Positions 40,620 to 50,105 of a stretch of 64,000 nt of DNA are shown here, in pieces; positions within the stretch are counted from its first letter, which is position 1; the number at the start of each line of letters is the position of its first letter. The notes under the pieces were generated by a model. It had not been told where the DNA came from. It was given only the letters and a program-made list of their open reading frames with translations, and ran no database searches. The DNA lies in contig NZ_AUII01000005.1 in assembly GCF_000423625.1 (NCBI RefSeq), positions 186,001-250,000 on the forward strand. The letters run 5' to 3'. The DNA comes from Pseudonocardia asaccharolytica DSM 44247 = NBRC 16224 (GTDB lineage: Bacteria > Actinomycetota > Actinomycetes > Mycobacteriales > Pseudonocardiaceae). The position numbers and the translations under genes are program-made.

Positions 40620-41766
40620 CCGGACTCTCCTCTCCGTGGGTGAAACGGGCTGGGTCGGCGGCCCGGACCGGTTCCGGGACCGGCTCGTCACGCAGCAACG
40701 CCGCCACCGCATCCGCCGTGATCGGGCTCAGCAGGATGCCGTTGCGGTGATGCCCGGTGGCCACGAGCAAGCCGTCCGGACCGAGGGCCCCGATCACCGG
40801 CAGGTTGTCCGGGCTGCCGGGACGCAGCCCCGCGGCCACCTCGAGCAGGGCGTATTCAGCCACCCCCGGCAGCACCCGCTCGGCGTCGCGCAACAGGTCG
40901 CGGACCCCGCCGACGGTCACCGTTGTATCGAAGCCCTGCTCGGCCTGGGTCGCGCCGACGACGAGCCCGTCACCGTCGCGCGGGACCGCGTACATCGGTC
41001 TGCCGTCGACCAGCGCACGCACCGTGCGTCGCGGCGCCGGGAACGCCCCTGGCCGCCGGGCCAGCCGCAGGATCTCCCCCTTGACCGGCCGGACCAGGCC
41101 GGTCAGAGCGGGATGCAGGGCGGCGGAGTGGGCGCCCGCGCAGACCAGCACCACGTCGGCGGCGATGTCGGGGCCCTCGGCGCAGCGCACCCCGGTGACC
41201 CGCCCGGCCTCCGTCGCGACCCCGTCGGCCGAGCGCGCGTCGAACTCGATCCCGGTCTTCTCCGCGGCCGTGACCAGCGCGGCCAGCAGCATCCGGTTGT
41301 CGACGGCGAGATCGTCGGGCACCGAAAGCCCCGCCCGCACATCCGGACCGATCGCGGGCTCCAGCCTGCGCAGCGCGCGCCCGGTGAGCGATTCGACGGA
41401 CCGCTCCAGCCTGGCCAGGTGCGCGGCGAGCGCGTCGAGCTCGTCGCGGTCGCCGCTCCCCGTCGCCGCGACGACCGTCCCGTCGGCGCGCAGCCCGACC
41501 GGCTGCCCCGCGGCCTCGGCGACCGCGGCCGCGAACGCGGGCCAGCGCGCCACCGACTCGACACCGAGGGCGAGCAGATCCTCCTCGCCGGGCCAGGCCT
41601 CGGTCACCGGGGCCAGCATGCCGCCCGCGACCCAGGATGCGCCCGACCTCGGCGCCGGATCGACCACCGTGACCGTCCAGCCGTCGGCCGCGGCCCGCCA
41701 GGCGCAGCTCAGCCCGATCACGCCGCCACCGATGACGGCCAACCGTTCACTACTCATCGTCACCAT
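40597..41766 (-). CDS. thiO: Glycine oxidase ThiO
   Basis: FAD enzyme (389 residues) that oxidises glycine to dehydroglycine for thiazole synthesis. The dinucleotide-binding motif is IGGGVIGLSCAW near the N-terminus, with ASWVAGGMLAP and a C-terminal ATGHHRNGILLSP. The gene follows a TPP riboswitch whose 3' end contains its ribosome site. Candidate starts are ATG 41766, GTG 41763 and ATG 41757. Confidence 0.93.
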
Positions 41767-41768
41767 CC

Positions 41769-41858
41769 GCTCCCTGCGCCGGCATGACCCGGATCAGGTT
41801 CGACGGTCGGGACGGCTCCCCGTCCCCTCTCAGCCCACAGCGGGCTCCCGTGCGTCAC
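41769..41858 (-). promoter_or_regulatory. TPP riboswitch controlling thiO-thiS-thiG
   Basis: The minus-strand sequence contains the thi-box elements in order: GGGAGCCCG, GGGCTGAGAGGGG, and CGAACCTGATCCGGGTCATG followed by CCGGCGCAGGGA. The AGGGAG at the 3' end of the aptamer is also the apparent ribosome site of thiO, so thiamine pyrophosphate binding probably blocks translation initiation directly. Confidence 0.94.
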
Positions 41859-41892
41859 CTCCGATCGACTCTACGCCGTAAGGTCTTGGGGC

Positions 41893-42561
41893 GTGCCCGG
41901 ACTGGACGGTGATTCCCGGCGCGCCCGGCTTGCCGACGCGCGCCTGTACCTGTGCACCGATGCCCGACGCCGACAGGGCGATCTCGCCGAGTTCGCCGAG
42001 GAGGCCCTGGCGGGCGGGGTGGACATCCTGCAACTGCGCGACAAGGGCCCGGACGGCCCGCTCGAGGCGCGCGCGGAGCTCGCGGCGCTGGAGGTGCTGG
42101 CGGAGGCGTGCGCGCGGCACGGCGCGCTGCTGGCGGTCAACGACCGCGCGGACGTCGCGCTCGCCGCGGGCGCCGACGTGCTGCACCTCGGTCAGGAAGA
42201 CCTTCCGGTGGCCTGGGCGCGGCGGGTGGTGGGTGACGAGGTGGTGGTCGGGCGGTCGGCACACAGCGGCGAACAGACCGCCGCGGCGGCGCGGGAGCCC
42301 GACGTCGACTACTTCTGCTCCGGGCCGTGCTGGCCCACGCCGACGAAGCCGGGCCGGGCCGCACCCGGCCTCGACCTGATCCGCACGGTCGCCGACCGCC
42401 GGCCCGACCGGCCGTGGTTCGCCATCGGGGGCATCGATCGCGACCGCCTCGACGAGGTGCTGGCCGCGGGGGCCGGCCGGATCGTGGTGGTACGGGCGAT
42501 CACGGAGGCCGAGGACCCGCGCGCCGCGGCCGCCGCGCTGGCGGACCGGCTGCGGTCCTGA
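41893..42561 (+). CDS. thiE: Thiamine-phosphate synthase
   Basis: Joins HMP pyrophosphate and thiazole phosphate to thiamine phosphate. The 222-residue TIM-barrel protein has [31 protein letters not shown] and [13 protein letters not shown] start. It diverges from thiO, and the riboswitch lies in between but on the thiO transcript, so thiE must use a separate promoter. Confidence 0.93.
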   Translation: MPGLDGDSRRARLADARLYLCTDARRRQGDLAEFAEEALAGGVDILQLRDKGPDGPLEARAELAALEVLAEACARHGALLAVNDRADVALAAGADVLHLGQEDLPVAWARRVVGDEVVVGRSAHSGEQTAAAAREPDVDYFCSGPCWPTPTKPGRAAPGLDLIRTVADRRPDRPWFAIGGIDRDRLDEVLAAGAGRIVVVRAITEAEDPRAAAAALADRLRS

Positions 42562-42589
42562 GCCGTCCGCGCGACGGCCGCGAGACGGC

Positions 42590-43489
42590 TCAGCCGCCGG
42601 AGGGCGCCGACGCCCCGGCGGTCGGGGCCACACGCTCGCGGGTGGGCTGCGGCGCCTCGGACCCGGTTGTCTCGGGGCGGCGCTGGAAGTTCTCCGAGCC
42701 GGTCGCGCCCGGCTCGCGGGAGGGTGCCGGCACCCGGGAGGCGGTGGGAGAGGTCGGCGGCTCGCTCGAGGCCGGAGCCTCGGTCGTCTCGCTGCTACCG
42801 GTGATCCCGGAATCGGATCCGGGATCCGCGCCGCGGTCGGTGTCCGCGGCCGCCGAGCGGTCCAGCACCCGGCCGACCGACGTTCCGGCGTCACCCCCGG
42901 AGATCGGCGAGCCCTTCGCCCATTCGATGCCGGTGACCACCAGCAGGCCCAGCACGAAGATCACCACGGTGACACCGGACAGCACCAGGACCCGGCGCGG
43001 ATTCAGCCTGCGGGCGGACGTCGGCGGTGCGCTGTGCTGGGTGGGTTGCCCCGACGCGTGCTGGGACACCGGGCGCAGCACTCCGCCCGGTCCGGTGCGC
43101 TGCAGCGGGATGGTGATCTGTTTGGAAAGATCGATTGCCTTCGTGGGCGCATCGCGCTTGACATCGACGGTCCGGCCGCTGGGCAGCTTGATCCGTGCCT
43201 TGACCTCGTCGCGGGTGCGGTCCAGCGAACGCTGGTAGATCGTCGAGCCGACGGTGATGATGACCGAGCCGAGCGCCGCTCCCGCCACCGTTCCCGACAC
43301 GCCGAAGAATGAGCCGAACAACGCGGAGGTGGCTGCGGCGCCGGCCCCCGCGACCACCTTGTTGATCGAGAGGTCGAGGCCCTTCTTCGGAGCCTCCTCC
43401 GGTTCGGGGGCGTCGGACTCGGGCGGGCGAACCGGCTGGGGCGCAGGACGCGGAGACTGCTGCCGGGGCGGGAACTCCTGATGGCGCAT
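42590..43489 (-). CDS. Hypothetical membrane protein with Gly-rich hydrophobic domain
   Basis: A 299-residue protein with a Pro/Gln-rich N-terminus (1-36), a Gly/Ala-rich hydrophobic segment with GAGAAATSALFGSFFGVSG (about 45-82) that resembles a glycine-zipper, a basic region (about 90-165), one clear membrane helix (167-188) and a Ser/Thr/Pro-rich, probably extracellular tail of 110 residues. Family not recognised. It converges on thiE. Confidence 0.65.
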   Translation of the reverse strand: MRHQEFPPRQQSPRPAPQPVRPPESDAPEPEEAPKKGLDLSINKVVAGAGAAATSALFGSFFGVSGTVAGAALGSVIITVGSTIYQRSLDRTRDEVKARIKLPSGRTVDVKRDAPTKAIDLSKQITIPLQRTGPGGVLRPVSQHASGQPTQHSAPPTSARRLNPRRVLVLSGVTVVIFVLGLLVVTGIEWAKGSPISGGDAGTSVGRVLDRSAAADTDRGADPGSDSGITGSSETTEAPASSEPPTSPTASRVPAPSREPGATGSENFQRRPETTGSEAPQPTRERVAPTAGASAPSGG

Positions 43490-43612
43490 GGCTCCTGTTC
43501 ACGATCACGTCGGGGCGTGTACTCATCGCGTCAACGTGGGCGCGCGCCGGATCGACGCCTGTTGATCACCCAAGTTGAGCAACGTCACTCGAACGTGGCG
43601 GAGCCGCCGATA

Positions 43613-44308
43613 CTAGCGCGAGATCCGTGGTGGTTCAGGAACCCGAGGGTGTCGCAGCCCCGGATGATCACCGGGCAGGGTCCGTCGGATCACCCGCCAG
43701 GACACCCCGATGCACGCGATGATGAGCGGCCAGGTGAACGCGAGGCGGGCCACCCCGAGTGCCACGACGGCGTCCGCGAAGTACAGCGGCAGGAAGACTG
43801 CCAGCCGCAGCAGGTACTGGCCGACCCAGAACCAGCTGGCCCGCTGGTAGCCGCGCATGAGGTCCGGATCCCGCCGCCAGCGCGTCCGCTGGCCGAGCAC
43901 GAGGCCCACGACGACCCCGAGCAGCGGCCAGCGCACGACGATCGACACCGCCCAGGTCAGCGCGCTCGCCGCGTTCGCCAGGAGCTGAATCAGGAAGAAG
44001 TCGACGGCCCGGCCGGTGTAGAGCGCGACCAGCACGGCCACCACCACGCCGAGCAGCCCGACCAGCACGCTCCGGGGCCGGTTGCCCGTCGCGAGCCGCG
44101 CCACGGCGACGACCAGCGCCACCAGCACGGCCGCCGCGCCACCCCAGACGACCTGGGAGGATCCGCCGAGCCAGCCGGCGGCCAGCCAACCGGTCACGAA
44201 CGCGACCACCGGTGCGGTGGCATCCACCGCACCGCGGCGGCCACCCAGGACCTCGCGCAGGGTCGGCTCCGCCCGCTGGACGGTCGAGGGACGGTCTGAC
44301 GGGCTCAC
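43613..44308 (-). CDS. DUF3159 family membrane protein
   Basis: A 231-residue polytopic protein with about five membrane helices between residues 28 and 200, and family landmarks ALYTGRAVDFFLIQLLAN and LLGVVVGLVLGQ followed by RWRRDPDLMRGYQRASW. DUF3159 is an actinobacterial family of unknown function. The N-terminus is cytoplasmic, ending LREVLGGRRGAVD. Confidence 0.82.
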   Translation of the reverse strand: MSPSDRPSTVQRAEPTLREVLGGRRGAVDATAPVVAFVTGWLAAGWLGGSSQVVWGGAAAVLVALVVAVARLATGNRPRSVLVGLLGVVVAVLVALYTGRAVDFFLIQLLANAASALTWAVSIVVRWPLLGVVVGLVLGQRTRWRRDPDLMRGYQRASWFWVGQYLLRLAVFLPLYFADAVVALGVARLAFTWPLIIACIGVSWRVIRRTLPGDHPGLRHPRVPEPPRISR

Positions 44309-44434
44309 ATGCTAAGAGTGCCTCATGGCTTCCGTTCGACCTCGGGGGCTGGCGGGCTCCGGGCACGCTGGGTGATCCTGGGAGATCACCGTCGGGACGG
44401 GCGGGTGACGTCGACGTGAACGAGGGAGGCGGTC

Positions 44435-45256
44435 GTGCGCGCCAGAAACAGTTACGTTGCCATCGGCGACAGCTTCACCGAGGGGCTCGACGACTGCCGT
44501 CCCGACGGGTCGCCGCGCGGCTGGGCCGACCGCGTCGCCGAGCGGCTGGCCGTCGGCCGTCCCGGTTTCGCCTACGCCAACCTCGCGGTCCGCGGGAAGA
44601 TGCTCGACCGGGTCGTCGCCGACCAGATCCCGGTCGCCGAGCAGTTGCGACCCGATCTGATCACCTTCTGCGCCGGCGGCAACGACATCATCGGGTTCCA
44701 GTGTGATACCGACGACCTCGCCGCCCGTTTCGACGCCGCGCTGGCCCGGCTCGTCGCGACCGGCGCCGAGGTGCTCATCTTCACCGGCTTCGACCTCCGC
44801 AAGATGCATCTGCTGCTGCGTCGCCTGCGCGGGCGCGTGGCGTGTTTCAACGAGCTGATGCGCGCCAGCGCCGAGCGCCACGGCTGCCGGGTCGTCGACC
44901 TGTGGGCCATGGACGTGCTCGCCGATCCCCGCGCCTGGAGCCATGACCGGCTGCATCTGAACCCGGAGGCCCACGAGCGCGTCGCCCTGCGGGTGCTGGA
45001 GGTTCTCGGCGAGCCGGTGCCCGCGGACTGGCGCACCCCGTGGCCCGCGATCGAGCAGATGCCGTGGCGGGCGCGCCAGCTCGCGGACCTGCGCTGGGTC
45101 CGGGAACACGTCATGCCGTATGTGCACCGGCGGCTGCGCGGCGCCCACACCGGCGAGGGCTACCTGCCCAAACGCCCCGAGCTCGCGCCTCTGCTGCCGC
45201 TGGACGGCTCCCCGCGGTCCGTTCGCGGGACCGGGTTCACCCCGGCACAGGGGTGA
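44435..45256 (+). CDS. SGNH/GDSL hydrolase
   Basis: A 273-residue serine esterase-type hydrolase. The nucleophile block is AIGDSFTEG (Ser in GDS), the GGND block is CAGGNDIIGF, and the catalytic Asp-His block is DRLHLNPEAH. No signal peptide, so it is cytosolic. Substrate unknown. GTG start after GAGGG. Its 3' end overlaps the convergent ectD gene by 20 bases. Confidence 0.88.
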   Translation: MRARNSYVAIGDSFTEGLDDCRPDGSPRGWADRVAERLAVGRPGFAYANLAVRGKMLDRVVADQIPVAEQLRPDLITFCAGGNDIIGFQCDTDDLAARFDAALARLVATGAEVLIFTGFDLRKMHLLLRRLRGRVACFNELMRASAERHGCRVVDLWAMDVLADPRAWSHDRLHLNPEAHERVALRVLEVLGEPVPADWRTPWPAIEQMPWRARQLADLRWVREHVMPYVHRRLRGAHTGEGYLPKRPELAPLLPLDGSPRSVRGTGFTPAQG

Positions 45257-46145
45257 AGTCGCGGGCCGCGATGAACCCCGGACGCGGTTTGGGCGCGTAG
45301 TACGGCTCGACGAGTGCGTTCTCCACGCTGTTGTACACGAGGAAGATGTTCGACCGCGGATAGGGCGTGATGTTGTCGCTCGAACCGTGCATGCAGTTGG
45401 AGTCGAACAGCGTCGCCGACCCGGCGGACCCGGTCAGCATGGCGATGCTGTGGCGGTCGGCCAGCATCGTCAGGCTCTCCGGGTCGGGGGTGCCGATCTC
45501 CTGCTCGCGCAGCGACTCCCGGTAATGGTCCTCCGGGGTCTCCCCGACGCACGAAACGAACGTCTTGTGCGAGCCCGGCATGATCATCAGACAGCCGTTG
45601 TAGGGGTAGTTGTCGGTCAGCGAGATCGAGATGCTCACCGCGCGCGGGAGCGGCATGCCGTCCTCCGCGTGCCAGGTCTCGAAGTCCGAGTGCCAGTAGA
45701 AGCCGCCCCCGCCGAACCCGGGCTTGTAGTTCACCCGGCTCTGGTGGATGTAGACGTCCGACCCGAGGATCTGCCGGGCCCGCCCGGCGACGCGCTTGTC
45801 GGCGGCGAGCGCGCCGATGACCTCGCTGATCTTGTGCACCTCGAAGATCGAACGGACCTCGTCGGAGGTCTTCTCGATGACGGCGCGGTCGTCGACGCGG
45901 ATCGCCGGATCGGTGGCGAGCCGGTGCAGCTCGGCCACGTACCGCCCGACCTCCTCCGGCGTGAGCAGCTGCGGCACCGTCACGAATCCGTCCCGCTCGT
46001 GCGCGGCGAGATCCTGCGCGTCCAGCGGGCCCGCGCCCGCGGGGTCACCCCAGACGGCGGGCTCGGTACGTTCGATGAGCGTCGGGGTAGCCGACACGCG
46101 GGTCTGGTACCGGTCGCTCGTCTTGCTGCCGACGACGGCCGTCAT
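45237..46145 (-). CDS. ectD: Ectoine hydroxylase
   Basis: Fe(II)/2-oxoglutarate dioxygenase that converts ectoine to 5-hydroxyectoine. The 302-residue protein has the family signature FYWHSDFETWHAEDGMP with iron ligands His and Asp, the second iron His in SNCMHGSSDN, and a 2-oxoglutarate Arg in PRSNIFLVYNS. Last gene of ectABCD; its ATG shares one base with the ectC stop. Confidence 0.95.
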   Translation of the reverse strand: MTAVVGSKTSDRYQTRVSATPTLIERTEPAVWGDPAGAGPLDAQDLAAHERDGFVTVPQLLTPEEVGRYVAELHRLATDPAIRVDDRAVIEKTSDEVRSIFEVHKISEVIGALAADKRVAGRARQILGSDVYIHQSRVNYKPGFGGGGFYWHSDFETWHAEDGMPLPRAVSISISLTDNYPYNGCLMIMPGSHKTFVSCVGETPEDHYRESLREQEIGTPDPESLTMLADRHSIAMLTGSAGSATLFDSNCMHGSSDNITPYPRSNIFLVYNSVENALVEPYYAPKPRPGFIAARDFTPVPG

Positions 46146-46600
46146 CAGGAGGCCTCCTTCTCGGTTTCCGCTCCCGTAATGCTCTCGGTCATCTCGGGTT
46201 CGAGGTCAGTCTGGCTCAGCGTGATCAGCGGGTACACCCCGTTCTCGTCGTGCACCTCACGCCCGGTCACCGGCGGATTGAACACGCAGATGGTCCGCAG
46301 CTGGGTGCGCGGCCGCAGCTGGTGGTGTTCGTTCCCGTCGAGCACGTAGATCGAACCCGGCCCGAGCTCGTAGGTGACGTCGTTGTCCTTGTCGTAGAGC
46401 TCGCCCTCGCCCTCCACGATGAAGACGGCCTCGATGTGGTTGGCGTACCAGAAGTCGTTGACCGAGCCGGCGTCGAGCACCGTCTCGTGCACCGAGAAAC
46501 CCACCCCATCGCCGGCCAGCACGATCCGTTTGCTACGCCAGTTCGGCGTCTTGACGTCGCGCTCGGTGTCGGTGATCTCCGCAAGCGTCCGGACGATCAT
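46145..46600 (-). CDS. ectC: L-ectoine synthase
   Basis: Cyclises N-gamma-acetyldiaminobutyrate to ectoine. The 151-residue cupin has [20 protein letters not shown] and [13 protein letters not shown]. The C-terminus carries an acidic tail of about 20 residues. Third gene of the operon, 7 bases downstream of ectB. Confidence 0.95.
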   Translation of the reverse strand: MIVRTLAEITDTERDVKTPNWRSKRIVLAGDGVGFSVHETVLDAGSVNDFWYANHIEAVFIVEGEGELYDKDNDVTYELGPGSIYVLDGNEHHQLRPRTQLRTICVFNPPVTGREVHDENGVYPLITLSQTDLEPEMTESITGAETEKEAS

Positions 46601-46607
46601 CTCGTGG

Positions 46608-47864
46608 TCACGCTCCCGTCGCGACGCAGTGAACGGCGTCGGTCACGATCGCCAGCCCCTCGTCCAGCTCGTCCTCGGTCATCGTCAGTGGTGGCATCAG
46701 CTTCATCACCTCGTCGCAGGGCCCGGCGGTCTCCATCAGCAGCCCGCGTTCGAACGCCGCGGTGCAGGCCTTTCCGGCCAGCTCGGCCTGTCCGAAGGCG
46801 AGCCCGCGCGCCAGCCCCCGGCCCTTGGGGGTCAGCTCGAGCGGGGAGGCCGCCTCGGCCAGCCGGCTCAGGTGCTCCTCGATTCGCTCGCCCTTGGCGA
46901 TGGTTCCCTTCTCCAGCATGTCGTCGGTCCAGTACTCCCGCAGTGCCGCCGTGGCGGTCACGAACGCCGGGTTGTTGCCGCGGAAGGTCCCGTTGTGCTC
47001 GCCCGGGTCCCACTCGTCGTGCTCGCGCTTCATCAGCACGAGCGCCATCGGCAGCCCGTAACCCGAGATCGACTTCGAGAGGCAGACGATATCGGGTTGG
47101 ATGTCCGCGAACTCGAAGGAGAAGAACGGGCCGGTGCGGCCGATACCCATCTGCACGTCGTCGACGATCAGCAGGATGCCGTGCCGCTTGCACAGCTCCG
47201 CAAGGCCGTGCAGCCACTCGGCACGCGCGGGGTTGACCCCGCCCTCACCCTGCACCGTCTCGACGATCACCGCGGCGGGGTCGTTGAGACTCGATCCCTG
47301 GTCGTCGAGCACACGTTCGAACCACAGGAAGTCGGGCACCGTGCCGTCGAAGTAGTTGTCATAGGGCATCGGCGTGGCGTGCACCAGCGGGACGCCCGCC
47401 CCGCCGCGTTTCATCGAGTTGCCCGTCACCGAGAGCGCACCGAGCGTCATCCCGTGGAACGCGTTGGTGAAGTTGATGACGGCTTCCCGGCCGGTGATCT
47501 TCCGGGCCAGCTTCAGCGCGGACTCCACGGCGTTGGCCCCGGTCGGCCCGGGGAACTGCACCTTGTAGTCCAGGCCACGCGGTTCCAGGACGACCTCGCG
47601 GAAGGTCTGCAGGAACTCGGCCTTGGCCGTGGTGTGGATGTCCAGGCCGTGCGTGACGCCGTCGCGTTGCAGATAGTCGATCAGGGGTTTCTTCAGGGCC
47701 GGCGGGTTGTGTCCATAGTTGAGTGTCCCGGCGCCGGCGAAGAAATCCAGGTAGGAGTTGCCGTCGACATCGGTCAACCGGCTGCCGATGGCGGTGTCGA
47801 ATACCACCGGCCAGCTTCGGCAGTAGCTTCGGACCTCGGACTCCAGCTCGTCGAAGATGGTCAT
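46608..47864 (-). CDS. ectB: Diaminobutyrate-2-oxoglutarate transaminase
   Basis: PLP class III aminotransferase (418 residues) that makes 2,4-diaminobutyrate from aspartate semialdehyde. It has [14 protein letters not shown] near the N-terminus, [17 protein letters not shown] and the PLP-lysine segment [12 protein letters not shown]. Its ATG overlaps the ectA stop as ATGA. Confidence 0.96.
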   Translation of the reverse strand: MTIFDELESEVRSYCRSWPVVFDTAIGSRLTDVDGNSYLDFFAGAGTLNYGHNPPALKKPLIDYLQRDGVTHGLDIHTTAKAEFLQTFREVVLEPRGLDYKVQFPGPTGANAVESALKLARKITGREAVINFTNAFHGMTLGALSVTGNSMKRGGAGVPLVHATPMPYDNYFDGTVPDFLWFERVLDDQGSSLNDPAAVIVETVQGEGGVNPARAEWLHGLAELCKRHGILLIVDDVQMGIGRTGPFFSFEFADIQPDIVCLSKSISGYGLPMALVLMKREHDEWDPGEHNGTFRGNNPAFVTATAALREYWTDDMLEKGTIAKGERIEEHLSRLAEAASPLELTPKGRGLARGLAFGQAELAGKACTAAFERGLLMETAGPCDEVMKLMPPLTMTEDELDEGLAIVTDAVHCVATGA

Positions 47865-48397
47865 TTATTTCCACTTCCTCGTACTATCGGGCCGATCCTG
47901 TGGAGAATCTCGGCTTGATGATCTCCGCCCAGCAGCGGGCGTCCGAACAATTCTGACCGGACAATTCCGGCGCGCCGCCGCTCGGCGAATGCGGTGAACA
48001 GTCGCACGGACGCTTCGTTGTCCGGCGTGATCGTGGTCTCCAGGTGATCGACACCGTCCACCCGGTCGAACAACGCGTCGAGCATGCGGAGTGCGATTCC
48101 GTGGCCGCGGGCGGCCGCGGACACCGCCACCTGCCAGATGAACAGGGTGTTGGGTTCGGCAGGCCGCCGGTAGCCGGTCACGAAGCCGACGGCGGCGCCG
48201 TGCCGCCGGGCGAGCACCGACGTGTGGGCATGGTCCCGACACCACAGCAGATAGGCGTACCGGGAGTTGACATCGAGCACCTGCGATTCGGTCGCCAGCC
48301 GCCACAATTCAACGCCGTCTTCGACGGCAGGCGGGACGATCGATACATCGGAGTGCGGACATGGTTGATATTCAGTTGTGGCCTGGGGAGCGACCAT
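47861..48397 (-). CDS. ectA: L-2,4-diaminobutyrate acetyltransferase
   Basis: GNAT acetyltransferase (178 residues), first gene of ectABCD. The fold is shown by FIWQVAVSAAARGHGIALRML, the acetyl-CoA loop, and TTITPDNEASVRLF. LDVNSRYAYLLWCRDH is characteristic of EctA. It starts the osmoprotectant operon; the AT-rich region before it probably holds the stress-inducible promoter. Confidence 0.95.
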   Translation of the reverse strand: MVAPQATTEYQPCPHSDVSIVPPAVEDGVELWRLATESQVLDVNSRYAYLLWCRDHAHTSVLARRHGAAVGFVTGYRRPAEPNTLFIWQVAVSAAARGHGIALRMLDALFDRVDGVDHLETTITPDNEASVRLFTAFAERRRAGIVRSELFGRPLLGGDHQAEILHRIGPIVRGSGNK

Positions 48398-48471
48398 GTT
48401 GACCGAACATAACAGGCGCGCCGGACAGCCGCACCATTCTTGACGGCTCGACCAGGAGAAACGTCCCAGTA

Positions 48472-48485
48472 TTGTGACGTGTCAC
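48472..48485. promoter_or_regulatory. Dyad upstream of ectA
   Basis: TGTGAC-GT-GTCACA lies 75 bases upstream of the ectA start, next to an AT-rich stretch (about 48486-48540) that stands out in this GC-rich sequence. The spacing between half sites is too short for CRP. A candidate operator for the ect operon or the divergent PspC gene. Confidence 0.35.
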
Positions 48486-48695
48486 ACATCGATGTTTGAA
48501 GAATAGCAAGAACGGGAATCCAGAACGTTTTTTGTTTTCCGCGTGGCGCGGATACGGGGCCCGGAATGCGGCGGCGGGACCGCGACCGGCCTCGATGAAA
48601 TCTCCGGAGATCCGTCGGCGCGACCGGCACAGGACCCGGTGGGCGAGGGCCTTCGGCCTCTGGACCGGCGCGGCGCGCCGGGGCAGGGTCGAGCG

Positions 48696-49238
48696 ATGAC
48701 GACGAACCGACCAGATCGACATGAGGGAAGAGTCCTGCGCAGCGGGCGGGACCGGGTGCTCGGCGGCGTCTGCGCGGGAATCGCGCGCTCCATCGGGGTC
48801 GATCCGCTGCTGGTGCGCCTCGCCGCGGTGCTGCTGGCGATCGTGTCCGCCGGGACGGCCGCGCCGGCCTACCTCGTCGCGTGGGTGCTCATCCCGGCGG
48901 CGACCGACGAGCCGGAGCCGGACATCGAGCGCGGCCCCGCACCACCCGCCGCGGACACTGACGTGCGGGCGACCTGGAACGCCGTCGGCGGCGAGCTGCG
49001 GACGCTCGCGGACGAACTGCGTCGGCCCCGGCCGGACGAGACCCGGACCGGGCAACCGGCGTCCGAGTCGGCCCGCCCGCCCCTGCAGGCCGCGGACCAG
49101 GCGATGACCGCGTTCGGCGACCGGCTGCGGTCCCCGCAGGTGCAGGCCTCGGCGCGGCGCGCCACGGCGAACCTCTCGACCGCGCTGGGCGCCAGCATGC
49201 GCGCGCTCGACAGCCGGTCGCGGCGCAACGGCGACTGA
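48696..49238 (+). CDS. PspC domain protein with helical tail
   Basis: A 180-residue protein with a PspC domain at the N-terminus (about 13-70: RDRVLGGVCAGIARSIGVD, then a membrane helix to WVLIPAA). The C-terminal 110 residues are helical, acidic/Arg-rich and possibly coiled-coil. Start at ATG 48696 (MTTNRPDRHEG); the upstream frame extension to 48543 is unlikely. Reads away from ectA. Confidence 0.8.
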   Translation: MTTNRPDRHEGRVLRSGRDRVLGGVCAGIARSIGVDPLLVRLAAVLLAIVSAGTAAPAYLVAWVLIPAATDEPEPDIERGPAPPAADTDVRATWNAVGGELRTLADELRRPRPDETRTGQPASESARPPLQAADQAMTAFGDRLRSPQVQASARRATANLSTALGASMRALDSRSRRNGD

Positions 49239-49313
49239 CCCCGGAGGCGGGGCAGGCCACTCTCGGCCGAGACCGCATAGGCGCGTAGGCGGTGAACAGG
49301 AACGTCTGAATCA

Positions 49314-49545
49314 GTGGTGACTCCGCTGACCGTCGACCTCAACTCCGTCATCGGCCTCATCAGCCGAAAGCGGCAGGTCGCGAGGCCGCCCCGGTACACG
49401 ACCTGGCGCTGGACCGCGGCGAAGGAGTCGATCGCGACCCTCGCCACGCTGGAGCCCATAACCCTCGGACCGGGCCACGGACGCCCGCTCACCACCGGTA
49501 CGGCCTCCGCGCTGCGCGACTTCGCGAGCCGCCTGGGCAACGGTC
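49314..49545 (+). pseudogene. C-terminal remnant of an MBL-fold hydrolase
   Basis: The frame reads LTVDLNSVIGL, then YTTWRWTAAKESIATLATLE and GPGHGRPLTTGTASALRDFA, the typical C-terminal part of metallo-beta-lactamase-fold hydrolases (GHGxPL). The zinc-binding THxHxDH half is missing. It runs on in frame into an unrelated remnant, so this is decayed DNA. Compare the intact MBL protein at 61343-62383. Confidence 0.55.
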
Positions 49546-49905
49546 GTGGCCGATCCCAGGGCAGGGCCGCCGAGGCCCGCTACTACTTCGGAGTCGCCCC
49601 CGATCCGTCCCTCGACGAGCTCCGCGACATCGCCCTTGCATGGCCGGTCGAGGTACGAGGCGCAGAGGCGGCAGACACCCGCATCCACTCGGTGCGCCTG
49701 CCCAGCTTCGTGGTCACCACCGAGGTCGTATTCGGCGGACCGGACGAGCGCCTGACCATGCGCCGCGACCCGAGGCTGAGCCCCGGACCCTACGTCCCGG
49801 CACGCTGCTCACGGTACGTCGGTGGTCGAGGCGGCAGGCGTGCGCCCGGGGACTGGACTCACCGCCGTTCGACGAACCCACCCCGGTCGATAGCCGGCGA
49901 CGTCG
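49546..49905 (+). pseudogene. DapB-like (dihydrodipicolinate reductase C-terminal) remnant
   Basis: The frame gives GVAPDPSLDELRDIALAWP and then TRIHSVRLPSFVVTTEVVFG and DERLTMRRD, resembling the C-terminal part of DapB-type reductases (HSVRLPG...EVxFG...LTIRHD). The continuation TLLTVRRW and ARGLDSPPFDEPT is in another frame, so there is a frameshift near 49790. The N-terminal NAD-binding half is absent. Assignment is tentative. Confidence 0.45.
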
Positions 49906-50105
49906 AACCCCCTGGCGCCAGTTCCAAGCAAGTCAGGACTGTTGCAGTATGGAACGGCATCCGGACACTCGGCGAGCAGCGACTCCCGGTCGGGGTGCAC
50001 ACGAGTTCGGACAGCCGTGCAGCCGACTTCGGACATTGACATCAGTGGCTGGCCGGCGGGAGTGCCGGTGGGGGTTCGTCTTGCGGGAGTGGTTGACCAA
50101 CAGAC

